From Verrucomicrobium sp. BvORR034 (GTDB lineage: Bacteria; Verrucomicrobiota; Verrucomicrobiia; Verrucomicrobiales; Verrucomicrobiaceae), in NCBI RefSeq assembly GCF_000739635.1, contig NZ_BATQ01000085.1, positions 1 to 64,000 on the forward strand: a DNA stretch of 64,000 bases. Reading direction: 5' to 3'. Within the stretch, counting starts at the first letter, position 1. Each line of letters starts with the position of its first letter. Below the pieces are notes generated by a model. That model was given only the letters and a program-made list of their open reading frames with translations, had not been told where the DNA came from and made no database searches. The translations under genes and the position numbers were made by a program. Shown here piece after piece: positions 25,346 to 34,529 of the stretch.

Positions 25346-27904
25346 ATGATGCATTTCGCTCCCTCAACCCTGTGTTGTCCCTTCCGGCTGAGCCTGTTGG
25401 CCGCGCTTTTCATCGCGCCTGGCATTCACCTTCACGCTGCCGAGGCCTTTGAAGTCGGGGCCGGGAGGGAGGCGGAACTGCCCCAGGGCAAGGAGGCGGA
25501 CGGCATTCGGGGAGATTTTGTTCTGCGCAATGACAAGATCACCGCCCTGGTCTCGCAGAATGCGCCGCTGCGTCGCGCGAACATGAGCACCTTCTATGGC
25601 GAAGATGGTGTCACTCCTGGCTGCCTCTATGACCTGGCGTTTCGTGAGAAGCAGGATGACCAGTTGATCTACTTTGGCCCGGCCGGTCAGCGTGGGCAGG
25701 TTTCCACTGTGAGCATTGTGGCGGATGGCAAGGCGGGAGAGGCGGCCATCGAGACGGTGGTGACCGCTGCCAAGAGCGGCGGGCTCTACAAGAGACACGA
25801 ATACCGCGTGCGGGATGGTGAGCAGGGCCTGCGCATTCAGACGACTTTTCGCAACGAAGGGAAGGCTGCGGTGAAGGTCAGCACCAAGGACGCCTGGACG
25901 CGGTTCAATGAAACAGGGGATCGCGACGGCGTGGCCTGGGCGGACGCGGTGGATCCCGATGACCGTACCGGCTATGCCCATGGCAAGCTCACGGCACCCG
26001 GCGCGATGGTGCTCGCAGATGAGGTGGAGTTGCAACCCGGCCAGGAATTGACCTGGGTGCGCTTCCTGGCCATTGGGCGTTCCCCGGCCGAGGCGTGGTC
26101 GGTGGTTCGTGGAGCCAATGGCACCCAGACAGGCCGTCTGGAACTGGCGGTGACCGAGGCCGATGGCAAGCCGGTGACGGGTGCGGGGCTGGTGCTGGAG
26201 GAGGGGATCAATCCTGACCAGAAGTCTGACGGGAGCGTGGTCGCTTATCCAGACAGTCACGGACTCATCGCCTTGTCCCTCCCTGCCGGGACTCACCACG
26301 GGAGTGTGGAGGCAGCTGGACGGCTGCCACGGCGGGTATCCTTTACGCTAAATCAGGGTGAGGTGGTAAAACAGCACGAGAAGCTGGAGCCTGCGACTCG
26401 TTTGAAGTTCGACATCAAAGATGCGCGCGGGCAAGGCCTGCCATGCAAGGTGCAGATCCTGGCCACGGGCGAGACGAAGCCGGTGAATCTTGGTCCCGTG
26501 ATGCGGGCGCATGGTTGCAAGGACCAGTATCACAGCGAGAAGGGTGAATTCTCCGTTCAAGTCCCGGCAGGCACCTACAAGGTGGTGGTGACGCGTGGGA
26601 TTGAATACTCGCACCACGAACAGGAGATCACTTTGGCGCAGGGCCAGGAGTTGATCATCGGTGCCAAGCTAACACGACTGGTGGACGCCACGGGATGGAT
26701 CAGCACGGACTTCCACAATCACTCCACGCCCAGCGGGGACAACATCTGCGGTACCGCAGACCGTCTCATCAACATCGCCGCGGAGCATCTGGAGTTCACA
26801 CCCACAACGGAACACAACCGCATTTATGACTGGCGGCCGACCATCGAGCGCCTTGGCCTCGCCCAGGAGATTCAGACGGTGGTTGGCATGGAGCTCACCG
26901 GCAGCGGCTCGCACTTCAACTGCTTCCCCCTCAATCCGGTGCCCTTTGTGCAGGATGGCGGCGCCCCGGTGTGGAATGCGGATCCTCGCATCACAGCCTT
27001 GACTTTGCGGGGTTGGCAGGGTGAGCGGCAGGATCGCTGGGTGCAGATCAACCATCCTGACATGGCGTTCCTGTACAATGACCGCTATGCCGATGGTGTG
27101 GCTGATGGCGGCTACTTGGGCATCACCGAGATGGTGAATGGCATGGAGACGGAGAACTTTGTGGACGAAGGGGTGCTGGCGGATTCACCGTGGCGTCTGA
27201 CCAAGGTCAAAAACTCGCTGGCCACCCGGGTGGAGACGGTGCGTCAGTTCATCTGGCTGCAGATGCTCAACCAGGGCCACCGCATTCATCCTGTGGCCGT
27301 GGCAGATGCCCACGCGGTTCATGGAAACGGCGTTGGCGGCTGGCGCATGTATCTGCCGAGCAAGACGGATGAGCCTGCGAAGATCGATTGGACCAATGAT
27401 CTCGCCGCGCACGCTCTGGCCGGGCACTTCATCCTCACCACCGGACCGTTCCTGCAGGTTACGGCGGGCGATGGAAAACTTCCAGGAGATGACGTGCGCA
27501 GCTCCGGGGTGTTGCCTTTGAAGATCAAGGTGCAGTGCGCGGACTGGATCAACATCGATCGTGTGCAGATCCTGGTGAACGGCCGGAAAGAGCCCAGCCT
27601 TAACTTCACCCGCGCCACGCATCCCGACATGTTCAAGGACGGCGTGGTGAAGTTTGACCAGACGATTCCCGTGAAGCTCGGCAAAGACGCCCACCTTATC
27701 GTGGTGGCCCTGGCAGAAAACGGCGATCTTAAGACCGGCTACGGTACCAGCGGTCAGGCCAAGCTGCGCCCCATGGCGTATCACACACCCTTTTATGTGG
27801 ATGTCGATGGCCATGGCTTCCAGGCCAACGGCGACAACCTGGGTTATGATGTGCCGGTGGCCAAGATGACGCCGGATGAGGTGCGGGCGAAGATGGGGAG
27901 GTGA
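25346..27904 (+). CDS. Secreted CehA/McbA-type PHP-domain metallohydrolase
   Basis: The product is about 852 residues. Two adjacent ATGs (25346, 25349) precede a good signal peptide (RLSLLAALFIAPGIHLHA); the frame is open to a GTG at 25289, but that would put extra residues before the signal. Residues about 25-430 are beta-rich and resemble carboxypeptidase-regulatory-like and sugar-binding folds. The PHP-type metal site starts with STDFHNHSTPSGDN, then TPTTEHNRIYDW, NHPDMAFLYND and AVADAHAVHGNG, with the His/Asp ligands expected for CehA/McbA-family hydrolases. The likely reaction is metal-dependent hydrolysis of an ester or phosphoester; the substrate is unknown. Confidence 0.8.
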   Translation: MMHFAPSTLCCPFRLSLLAALFIAPGIHLHAAEAFEVGAGREAELPQGKEADGIRGDFVLRNDKITALVSQNAPLRRANMSTFYGEDGVTPGCLYDLAFREKQDDQLIYFGPAGQRGQVSTVSIVADGKAGEAAIETVVTAAKSGGLYKRHEYRVRDGEQGLRIQTTFRNEGKAAVKVSTKDAWTRFNETGDRDGVAWADAVDPDDRTGYAHGKLTAPGAMVLADEVELQPGQELTWVRFLAIGRSPAEAWSVVRGANGTQTGRLELAVTEADGKPVTGAGLVLEEGINPDQKSDGSVVAYPDSHGLIALSLPAGTHHGSVEAAGRLPRRVSFTLNQGEVVKQHEKLEPATRLKFDIKDARGQGLPCKVQILATGETKPVNLGPVMRAHGCKDQYHSEKGEFSVQVPAGTYKVVVTRGIEYSHHEQEITLAQGQELIIGAKLTRLVDATGWISTDFHNHSTPSGDNICGTADRLINIAAEHLEFTPTTEHNRIYDWRPTIERLGLAQEIQTVVGMELTGSGSHFNCFPLNPVPFVQDGGAPVWNADPRITALTLRGWQGERQDRWVQINHPDMAFLYNDRYADGVADGGYLGITEMVNGMETENFVDEGVLADSPWRLTKVKNSLATRVETVRQFIWLQMLNQGHRIHPVAVADAHAVHGNGVGGWRMYLPSKTDEPAKIDWTNDLAAHALAGHFILTTGPFLQVTAGDGKLPGDDVRSSGVLPLKIKVQCADWINIDRVQILVNGRKEPSLNFTRATHPDMFKDGVVKFDQTIPVKLGKDAHLIVVALAENGDLKTGYGTSGQAKLRPMAYHTPFYVDVDGHGFQANGDNLGYDVPVAKMTPDEVRAKMGR

Positions 27905-28065
27905 GTTTTCAGTTTCAAGTTTTCAGTTTTCAGTTTTCAGATAAGGGCGGGAAAGCAGTCACAGTTTCGCATGCGCGTCGGTGAAGGCAGGCTAAAGCCT
28001 GCCACTGCTTTCCGGCTGCCCTGTGCTGAGTAGTCCGGCTGTCCCCAGCCGGTTTGGGAGCGGGG
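27905..28065. repeat. Short direct repeats and dispersed hairpin repeat
   Basis: AGTTTTCAGTTT-type units repeat at 27904-27941. GAAGGCAGGCTAAAGCCTGCC (27984 on) and GTAGTCCGGCTGTCCCCAGCCGG (28031 on) form two hairpins that recur, slightly changed and in the same order, at about 31757-31825. Confidence 0.6.
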
Positions 28066-28095
28066 GAGTCGTTCGCCACCAGCCCCCGTCGCCCC

Positions 28096-30990
28096 TCAAC
28101 CATCCGACCCAGTATCTCCCGCGGTTTCCACGAGATTGAAGTGCCCTTGCGCCGGAGGCAGCGGCTGGATGTCCACCTTCAAGCTGCCGGATTCCACGGC
28201 GGCGACTTGCTCGAAAATCCGTTCTGCCAGGGGCAAGGTGACACCGCCGGAGGTGCGGCTGTTCTGAACCACAAGGCTGAGCACCCAGCGGGGTTTGTCT
28301 GCTGGATAGTAACCGGCTACACAGGCGATGTTGTCTTTCACCATCTCTTTGGATTGCCGGTCATTCCTCCAGTGTTGCGCCAGACCGGAGCGGACTGCCA
28401 TCCTGACTGGGGCATGGTGGTCGGGCCGCAAGCGCTCAGTGGATTTCGTGATACCAGACCTGATGAGTTCCAAACCTGTTTCGGTGAGCCCATGTTCTCG
28501 CAAGTTGGCGGCACGAACCTGTGGAGCGGGTATCGGTGATTCCGAACCGGGAGAAGCGATGCTGGCGAGAAGCCGTGGCCGCCACACGGTGCCTCCATTG
28601 GCAATGGTCGCATAGACATTGGCCAGTTGCAGGGGTGTTGTCTCCACCGCGCCCTGGCCAATGGCCATGTTGCAGGTGTTGCCTTCTGACCATTTCTCCG
28701 GAAACGAGGTCTTTCTCGCAAGCCGATCCCTTTCCAACCAGGCGGGCCCTGGCATGGTTCCTTCTGCCTCCTCCCAGAGGCCAATGCCTGATCGTCTGCC
28801 CAAGCCAAGCATTGCTCCGCTGTTTTCCAGCTTCGCTCCGCCGATGGCCATTCCCAGGGCATAGAAATAGGGGCCGCAACCGTGGCCCATGGCATGATCC
28901 ATCGTTTGAAAACTGTGCCGCCCGTCCCGGCTTTTGATCCAGCAGCTGAGGCTCTTGCTTCCCACTTCCAGAGAACCCGTGCATTCGTACTGGTCGTTCT
29001 CGTGACCCGTCATCACTCCAGCCAGCGCGGTGACAGCCATGAAGGTGCTCCCGGGGACATAACCTCGGACCGCACGTGCCAGGAGCGGGACGGTGGGGTC
29101 ATCACGGTAGGTTTCAAATTGCTTCTGGCTGATTGAGGGGATGAAGTGATTGGGATCGTAGCTGGGTAGAGACACCATCGCCAGGACATCGCCTGAGTGC
29201 GGATCCATCAACACGGCGGCCCCGCGACCCACCTTGGCTTCACGCAGGATGCGCTCGATGAGGAATTGATACCGGAGGTCCAACGTGAGCTGGAGATTGC
29301 TGGGCGGGATGGGCTTTTCGCTGGCATTCGCGTCGCCGTGGCCCTGGGCGGGGCTGAGCTCTTGGTTCCAACCTTTCTCGACTCCGGCGGTTCCTTCGGT
29401 GAGGCCTTCGTCCGTCGATGACTTGCGCACGTAGCCGAGCACATGCGCTGCCAGGGCCTGGTAGGGATAGTGGCGGAGGTAACGGGTGCGAACCGCAAGT
29501 CCGGGGATGGTTTCTGCCAGCTTTCCGGCCGTGACATACTCTTCCGGGGATAGGTCAGTTCTATAGATGAACGGTCGCTTCTCGCGGTAGCTGCGTTGCA
29601 GCTGGCTGGCGTTGTAGCTTCTTGTCAAGCCTGCCTGCTCCAGAGCTGGTGTGCAGATATCCGTGAAGACGGTGGAAACGTTCACGCGACGGCCCTTGGC
29701 TTTCTCTCCCTCTTTCGTGGTGAACGCGAATTCCTCCATGGGCAGAGTTTCGCCATGCTTGGCCTGCCACGCTTTGACCACCGCTTCGGTATCGAAGGTG
29801 ATTTGCCGGTCAGGCCGGCTGTCTGCTGCGAGGACGATGCCGTTGCGATCACGAATCTCGCCGCGCTTGGGAGGAAGGGAAGCGGGTGTGCCTTCTGCGA
29901 GGACGGCTTGCGGAGAGCTGGGCGCAAAGATTGCGAGCAGGACCAGTGCGATGGTGCCGAGGCCCGGGAGGCTGCGGAACGCCGGCGGGGCGCAGGGTTC
30001 AGGAGTCAAGAGCCGCTCCACCCTCCTGCGCAATTCACCCCCCGTGGATCGGGTGGCCGCCATGGCAAGGGCTGGGGCAGGACTGAGCTGGCACTCGGCC
30101 AGTTCCACCAAGGCCCGTGCATAGTCATGCCGGTTCTGCGTGGCCCGGACGGCCGCATCGTCACAGGCGTGCTCTCTTTCCCGGCGGATCTGGGCGTTGA
30201 TCCACCACATCGCCGGGTGATAAAAGTAAACGGTCTCAGCGGCGGCCTGCAGCAGGTTGATGAGAAAGTCATTCCGCCGCAAATGAGCCAGTTCGTGAGC
30301 CAGGACCATCTGCCATTGCTGCATGCTCAGCCGACTGGTCAGGGAGGAGGGCACGAGGATGAGTAAATGGAAACAACCCATGGCGATGGGGCCCGCCACG
30401 CGGTCCGAGAACCGGATGGTCACTCTCCTACGGATGCCCATCACCTTGCGGAGCTGTTCCAACATCGCTTCAAATTCGGGAGTCGCCGGGTGGATGCCGT
30501 GACGGCGTAGGCGAGAAAGGCCTATCCACCCCGCAGTATGACGTGCAGTCAAGCCGAGCATGCCCAGTAGCCATGTGCCGACGACGAGTTGCTGCCAGTG
30601 CATGGCCCACCGCCGGGACAGGGACGAAGACACTTTGCGCTCAGCCGGGATCACGCCGCCGGGTGCTGCCAGCGTGTCTGCTTTCCCTGTCGGCGCCTGC
30701 ATCCGGGCATCTTGTGGGACTGACGGCCCTGTGGATGCAGCCCATGGCAGATCCACAATGACGGGACGCTGCGCATGCAGGTGTTGAAACGTCAGGCATG
30801 ACGTCAGCATCATGGCGGCCAGGCCCAGACAAGCGAGCCCATGTCGGGACCCGGGTGAGGACCGGCGGAGGTGCCACAGCAAGGCCTTCAGCGCCACAGC
30901 AATCAGGGTGCCTTGCCAGAGGGAGTGCAAAAGGGTGAGGGCAAGGAGCTCGACCAAACCCTGTTGGGGTTGCCAGGAGAGAAGGTTCAT
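28096..30990 (-). CDS. BlaR1-type M56 metallopeptidase fused to a PBP2-like domain with altered catalytic motifs (predicted sensor-protease)
   Basis: The 964-residue protein has an M56 part at residues 1-360: membrane segments at about 15-37, 50-68, 133-150 and 343-358, the zinc motif HELAH at 232-236 and a downstream EREHACDDAAV segment. Residues about 375-930 match a complete class B penicillin-binding protein: dimerisation domain (KRGEIRDRNGIVLA, TRYLRHYPYQALAAHVLGYV) and transpeptidase domain (GAAVLMDPHSGDVLAMVSLPSYDPN). The catalytic motifs are changed: SxxK is STFM (Ser648, Met651), SxN is GCG (704-706), KTG is RSG (867-869). It overlaps the BlaI gene stop (ATGA). By analogy with BlaR1/MecR1, it would sense an external ligand and cleave BlaI; non-covalent ligand sensing is inferred. 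Confidence 0.88.
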   Translation of the reverse strand: MNLLSWQPQQGLVELLALTLLHSLWQGTLIAVALKALLWHLRRSSPGSRHGLACLGLAAMMLTSCLTFQHLHAQRPVIVDLPWAASTGPSVPQDARMQAPTGKADTLAAPGGVIPAERKVSSSLSRRWAMHWQQLVVGTWLLGMLGLTARHTAGWIGLSRLRRHGIHPATPEFEAMLEQLRKVMGIRRRVTIRFSDRVAGPIAMGCFHLLILVPSSLTSRLSMQQWQMVLAHELAHLRRNDFLINLLQAAAETVYFYHPAMWWINAQIRREREHACDDAAVRATQNRHDYARALVELAECQLSPAPALAMAATRSTGGELRRRVERLLTPEPCAPPAFRSLPGLGTIALVLLAIFAPSSPQAVLAEGTPASLPPKRGEIRDRNGIVLAADSRPDRQITFDTEAVVKAWQAKHGETLPMEEFAFTTKEGEKAKGRRVNVSTVFTDICTPALEQAGLTRSYNASQLQRSYREKRPFIYRTDLSPEEYVTAGKLAETIPGLAVRTRYLRHYPYQALAAHVLGYVRKSSTDEGLTEGTAGVEKGWNQELSPAQGHGDANASEKPIPPSNLQLTLDLRYQFLIERILREAKVGRGAAVLMDPHSGDVLAMVSLPSYDPNHFIPSISQKQFETYRDDPTVPLLARAVRGYVPGSTFMAVTALAGVMTGHENDQYECTGSLEVGSKSLSCWIKSRDGRHSFQTMDHAMGHGCGPYFYALGMAIGGAKLENSGAMLGLGRRSGIGLWEEAEGTMPGPAWLERDRLARKTSFPEKWSEGNTCNMAIGQGAVETTPLQLANVYATIANGGTVWRPRLLASIASPGSESPIPAPQVRAANLREHGLTETGLELIRSGITKSTERLRPDHHAPVRMAVRSGLAQHWRNDRQSKEMVKDNIACVAGYYPADKPRWVLSLVVQNSRTSGGVTLPLAERIFEQVAAVESGSLKVDIQPLPPAQGHFNLVETAGDTGSDG

Positions 30991-31436
30991 TTGGAGGAAG
31001 GGGGAGTGTGGTCGATCTCGTTGAGCATGGCCTTGATTTCGCGCACCTCATCCGCGCTGATCTTCCTCGAACCCAAGGCATGCATGACCAGCTGGCTGAC
31101 AGAACCGGAGAACACGCGCTCCAGGACATCCTTCACCAGATGGCGCTGCGTTTTTTCAGCGGCGACCGCAGCCCGGTAAACATGCGTCTTGCCCTGAGAG
31201 TCCCGCAGGACCAGGCCTTTGTCTGTCATGATTTGGAGGAACGTCAGCACCGTCGTGTACACGAGAGGAGGGGTACGGTCCTCATTGATGGCATCCAGGA
31301 TCTCGCGCACGGTGGCGGCTCCCTTGGCCCAGAGCACTCGCAGGATCGCAAGTTCAGCGTCGGTCGGGCGCGGGGTGGGTGTTGGAGATGCCGCAGAGGC
31401 GGCGGGGGTAGATTTGTTGGCAGCTTTTTTGGCCAT
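30987..31436 (-). CDS. BlaI/MecI-family winged-helix repressor
   Basis: The 149-residue product has a Pro/Ala/Thr-rich N-terminal leader of about 25 residues, then the penicillinase-repressor winged helix (DAELAILRVLWAKGAATVRE, PLVYTTVLTFLQIMTDKGLV with a Tyr-Thr-Thr-Val recognition helix, GKTHVYRAAV wing) and the helical dimer domain (HLVKDVLERVFSGSVSQLVM). It is four bases overlapped with the M56 fusion gene, which is the standard BlaI-BlaR arrangement. Two palindromes of the same sequence type lie immediately upstream and probably serve as its own operators. Confidence 0.93.
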   Translation of the reverse strand: MAKKAANKSTPAASAASPTPTPRPTDAELAILRVLWAKGAATVREILDAINEDRTPPLVYTTVLTFLQIMTDKGLVLRDSQGKTHVYRAAVAAEKTQRHLVKDVLERVFSGSVSQLVMHALGSRKISADEVREIKAMLNEIDHTPPSSK

Positions 31437-31490
31437 GGGCTACTTTCTACTAAAGTGTTCGTAGGTTGTAAACTAAAATGTTAGTAGATG
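31434..31490 (-). promoter_or_regulatory. blaI promoter with two BlaI operator-like palindromes
   Basis: CTACTAAAGTGTTCGTAG (31447-31464) and ACTAAAATGTTAGT (31472-31485, perfect 5-base arms) share the core ACTAAAnTGTTnGT with 23 bp between centres. On the minus strand TTTACA (31472-31467) and TAGAAA (31449-31444) are 17 bp apart and look like -35 and -10 boxes; both are covered by the palindromes. The -10 ends only seven bases before the ATG at 31436, predicting a leaderless or nearly leaderless mRNA. Confidence 0.65.
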
Positions 31491-31499
31491 TGTTGAGGC

Positions 31500-31808
31500 T
31501 CCCGCAAGCGGGATGGTTGAGGCGCTACGCTGGTTTAGGCGGGCTTCGCCCTGTCCAGATGAACACGGCGGTGGTCCTGGTAGCGCAGATTGGCAATCTG
31601 CTGTGCCGCCGATTGGCAATCGGCTTCAGTGGAGCTTGGGGATGCGACAATAGGAAACGAGATGATGGCTACATGGCAGATGTTTTTGGGAGGATGCGTT
31701 GGGCAACATCAAAGTAGTCACAGGCTTTAGCCTGTTCAGTCGTGCGTTTACGTCATGAAGGCAGGCAAAAGCCTACCACTACCTTTCGGCTGCGATGCAA
31801 GGCGTAGT
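31500..31808. other. Intergenic hairpin-repeat region
   Basis: No gene is seen. AGATTGGCAATCTGC (31588-31602) and CGATTGGCAATCGGC (31610-31624) are two adjacent small palindromic units, and CAGGCTTTAGCCTG and GGCAGGCAAAAGCCT units occur at 31722-31775. The layout resembles palindromic intergenic repeats. Confidence 0.5.
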
Positions 31809-32140
31809 CCGGCTGTCCTCAGCCGGTGCGGGAGCGGAGGATGGGCGTGGGGCGTTGATTGGTCGTCATGACCGCCTGCCGCGTCAGGGGTAAGGCGTCC
31901 TGAGCCGCGTAAACGCGGTACTCCAACCCTGACGGCGGAATGGAGTGGGTAATCCGGCTGTCCTCAGCCGGTGCGGGAGCGGAGGATGGGCGTGGGGCGT
32001 TGATTGGTCGTTATGACCGCCTGCCTTGTCAGGGGTAAGGCGTCCTGAGCCGCGTAAACGCGGTACTCCAACCCTGACGGCGGAATGGAGTGGGTAATCC
32101 GGCTGTCCTCAGCCGGTGCGGGAGCGGAGGATGGGCGTGG
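31809..32140. repeat. 145-bp tandem repeat, 2.3 copies
   Basis: The unit starting CCGGCTGTCCTCAGCCGG begins at 31809, 31954 and 32099, an exact 145-bp period. Copies 1 and 2 differ at only three positions; the third stops after about 42 bases. Each unit contains further self-complementary elements (CCGCGTAAACGCGG). It ends 64 bp before the glycoside hydrolase start. Confidence 0.9.
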
Positions 32141-32203
32141 AAACGTGCTTGGTCGTGCTCCACCCCTGCTTGCGGACATGACCCATTCGTACCACCGTGC
32201 ATC

Positions 32204-34342
32204 ATGTCTTTCGTGAGTTCGTGCCGTTTTCTCTCTGCTTCCTCTGTCGCCTTCGCCTTCGCCACTGCCAGTCTCGTGCTGGGCCACGGGCTGATGGCTC
32301 AGATCCCAGCTTCCGGAATCGTGACGGATGCCAGCGGGGTGAACATCCACTTCACCCATCCGCAGGAGGGAGAGTTGGAGATGATCCGGGCAGCGGGATT
32401 CAAGTGGATCCGGATGGATCTCACTTGGGAGGCGACGGAGCGCAAGAAGGGGGTGTACGACTTTGCAGCCTATGATCACCTCATGAAGTCGCTGGAGGCG
32501 CAGGGGTTGCGGGCGGTCTTTATCTTGAACTATTCCAACAAGAACTACGAGCCGCTCCGCTCCATCACCTCTGAGGAAGGCAGGGCGGCCTACGCGCGTT
32601 GGGCCGTGGCTGCGGTGCAGCACTTTCGGGGCAAAGGGGTGATTTGGGAAATCTGGAACGAGCCGAACATCGAAGGCTTCTGGAAGCCCAAGCCGGATGT
32701 GGAAGCCTACGTCAAGATGGCGCGGGTGGCGTGTCAGGCCATCGAGGAGGCGGCCCCGGACGAGTGTGTGGTCGGGCCGGCGAGTTCGACCATCGATCTT
32801 GAGTTCCTGGAAGGTTGTTTCAAAGGCGGGCTGTTGGAGTGGTGGCAGGCGGTGTCGGTGCATCCCTACCGCCAGGGCGGTCCGGAATCGGTGGCCGCAG
32901 AGTATCACGCGCTGCGCCAGTTGATCGGCAAGCACGCCCCGACGGGAAAGAAGGTGGCCGTCCTCGCGGGTGAGTGGGGCTACTCGGAAGCTTGGGCGAA
33001 CTTCGATGCCAGTCTGCAGGGGAAGATGCTCACCCGCCAGTGGGTGGTGAATGCCGCGAGCGGGGTTCCGGTATCCATCTGGTATGACTGGAAGGACGAT
33101 GGCCCGGATCCCAAAGAGGCGGAGCATCGCTTTGGCATGGTGGAGCGTCAGCATTTCCCAGGTCGGACGGCGGCCTACAACGCCAAGCCAGCGTATCTTG
33201 CCGCCCAGACCTTTAATCGTGAGCTGGAAGGCTTCCACTTTGTGAAGCGGATCAACTTGGGGAATCTGGACCACCACGGCTACTTGTTTGAGCGGGCCGG
33301 GGCGCAATGCCTCGTGGGCTGGACGGCGGGAGGCGTGCCAGCCAGCGTGAAAGTGCGGGTGTCGCCGGGGACGATCAGCGCGGTGGGGCATCTGGGGCAG
33401 GTGCTGCCACCCCTGAGTGGGGGCGAGCTTCAGTTGGCCCTCACCGACGCCCCGGTTTATGTGAAGTTTCAGGAAATAGACCCGCTGCTCCGCCAGGCGA
33501 TGGAGGCGGTGCCCATGAAGCTGACCGTGCTGCCTTGCGCCGGAGACAGGGCGGCGGTGCAGGTCACCACCTATGGGGAGCATCCCGTGACTGGAAAGGT
33601 GAAGCTGATCGGCACGGAAGGTATGGAGGCGCAGGAGGTCGTGCAGTCGCTGAAGTTGGCCCCGGATCAGGCGGCGACCACCGTCTTGTTTCCTCTGAAG
33701 GCATCCGCCTCACCCAGCTACCGCCTGGGGGCCGAGCTGGAGGTGAATGGTCAGACCGTGCTCACCGTCCCGGCTCGTCATTTTGTGGCCCAGCCCGCGG
33801 AGCTGGCGAATGGGCTGCGCACCTTTGTGACGGGCGACGACAAAGTGTCGGGCGAGGCCGAGCTCAGCCGCGGGACTGCTCCCATCGCCCCGCCGGTGGG
33901 GAGCGCTGACGCTTGGCGGCTCAAGTGCACGTTCGGCGCGGGTTGGAAATTCGCCCAGATCATCGGGGCTGAGGGGGCGCGCTATCGGGTGGCAGGGGTG
34001 CCAGAAGCGGGTCCAATTGATCGCGTCATCCGGTTCGGCATGTGGGTGCACGGTGACAACAGCAAGACCGCCCTGCGTCTGCGTCTTCAGGATGCCGCTG
34101 GACGCACCTGGCAGCCGGATGGCCCCAATGTGAACTGGACAGGCTGGAGGTTCGTGGAATTCAAGCTGGATGAGCGGACCTCCCACTGGGGTGGAAATGC
34201 CGCGGGAGCGAAAGATGCCCCAACCAAGGCGGTGCCGGTCGCACCCTTGATCTGGAACACGGTGCTGCTGCTGGACAATCCGGCGCGTACTGCCTGCGAG
34301 GTCGAGATCTGGTTCCAGCCGCCGCTGCTGTTGGAAGAGTAG
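32204..34342 (+). CDS. Secreted glycoside hydrolase, clan GH-A type (GH39/GH5-like)
   Basis: The 712-residue product has an N-terminal export signal (ASSVAFAFATASLVLGHGL). Residues about 45-370 form a TIM-barrel: GFKWIRMDLTWEATE, WEIWNEPNIEGFW with the acid/base Glu153, and VAVLAGEWGYSEAW with the probable nucleophile Glu257. Both glutamates are at strand ends as in clan GH-A. The remaining 340 residues are beta-sandwich type modules with a final segment like a carbohydrate-binding domain (RVIRFGMWVHGDNSKTALR). The substrate is not determined. The start is chosen at the ATG at 32204, after the tandem repeat. Confidence 0.85.
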   Translation: MSFVSSCRFLSASSVAFAFATASLVLGHGLMAQIPASGIVTDASGVNIHFTHPQEGELEMIRAAGFKWIRMDLTWEATERKKGVYDFAAYDHLMKSLEAQGLRAVFILNYSNKNYEPLRSITSEEGRAAYARWAVAAVQHFRGKGVIWEIWNEPNIEGFWKPKPDVEAYVKMARVACQAIEEAAPDECVVGPASSTIDLEFLEGCFKGGLLEWWQAVSVHPYRQGGPESVAAEYHALRQLIGKHAPTGKKVAVLAGEWGYSEAWANFDASLQGKMLTRQWVVNAASGVPVSIWYDWKDDGPDPKEAEHRFGMVERQHFPGRTAAYNAKPAYLAAQTFNRELEGFHFVKRINLGNLDHHGYLFERAGAQCLVGWTAGGVPASVKVRVSPGTISAVGHLGQVLPPLSGGELQLALTDAPVYVKFQEIDPLLRQAMEAVPMKLTVLPCAGDRAAVQVTTYGEHPVTGKVKLIGTEGMEAQEVVQSLKLAPDQAATTVLFPLKASASPSYRLGAELEVNGQTVLTVPARHFVAQPAELANGLRTFVTGDDKVSGEAELSRGTAPIAPPVGSADAWRLKCTFGAGWKFAQIIGAEGARYRVAGVPEAGPIDRVIRFGMWVHGDNSKTALRLRLQDAAGRTWQPDGPNVNWTGWRFVEFKLDERTSHWGGNAAGAKDAPTKAVPVAPLIWNTVLLLDNPARTACEVEIWFQPPLLLEE

Positions 34343-34492
34343 GGGGGAATCAGTGCGCAGTAGGCAGTGCGTTAGTGGTCAAGGTGTTGGCTGCGGGCTC
34401 GGTTCGGCGGTGCTGGCTGAGCCTGCGGATGCTGGATAGGGCAGCTGCGTAGTGAGTCAGCGTATGGGGTTTGCGGATCGCAAAGTCTCCCA

Positions 34493-34528
34493 ATTGACAG
34501 TTAGGAAATCATCAGCAATACTGACAAT
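34493..34528 (+). promoter_or_regulatory. marR promoter with overlapping palindromic operator
   Basis: ATTGACAGT (34493-34501) and ACTGACAAT (34520-34528) form an inverted repeat with one mismatch per arm. TTGACA at 34494-34499 is a perfect -35 box and AATACT (34517-34522) a 17-bp-spaced -10, so the arms cover both boxes. The -10 ends seven bases before the ATG at 34530, again predicting a leaderless message. Confidence 0.55.
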
Positions 34529-34529
34529 C

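Noticed and set aside
31809-32140. CRISPR-like array
   Set aside because: The repeats are contiguous 145-bp tandem copies without unique spacers, and no cas gene is present.
31964-33583. Long minus-strand frame (539 codons)
   Set aside because: Antisense to the glycoside hydrolase and crosses the tandem repeat; no family motif.
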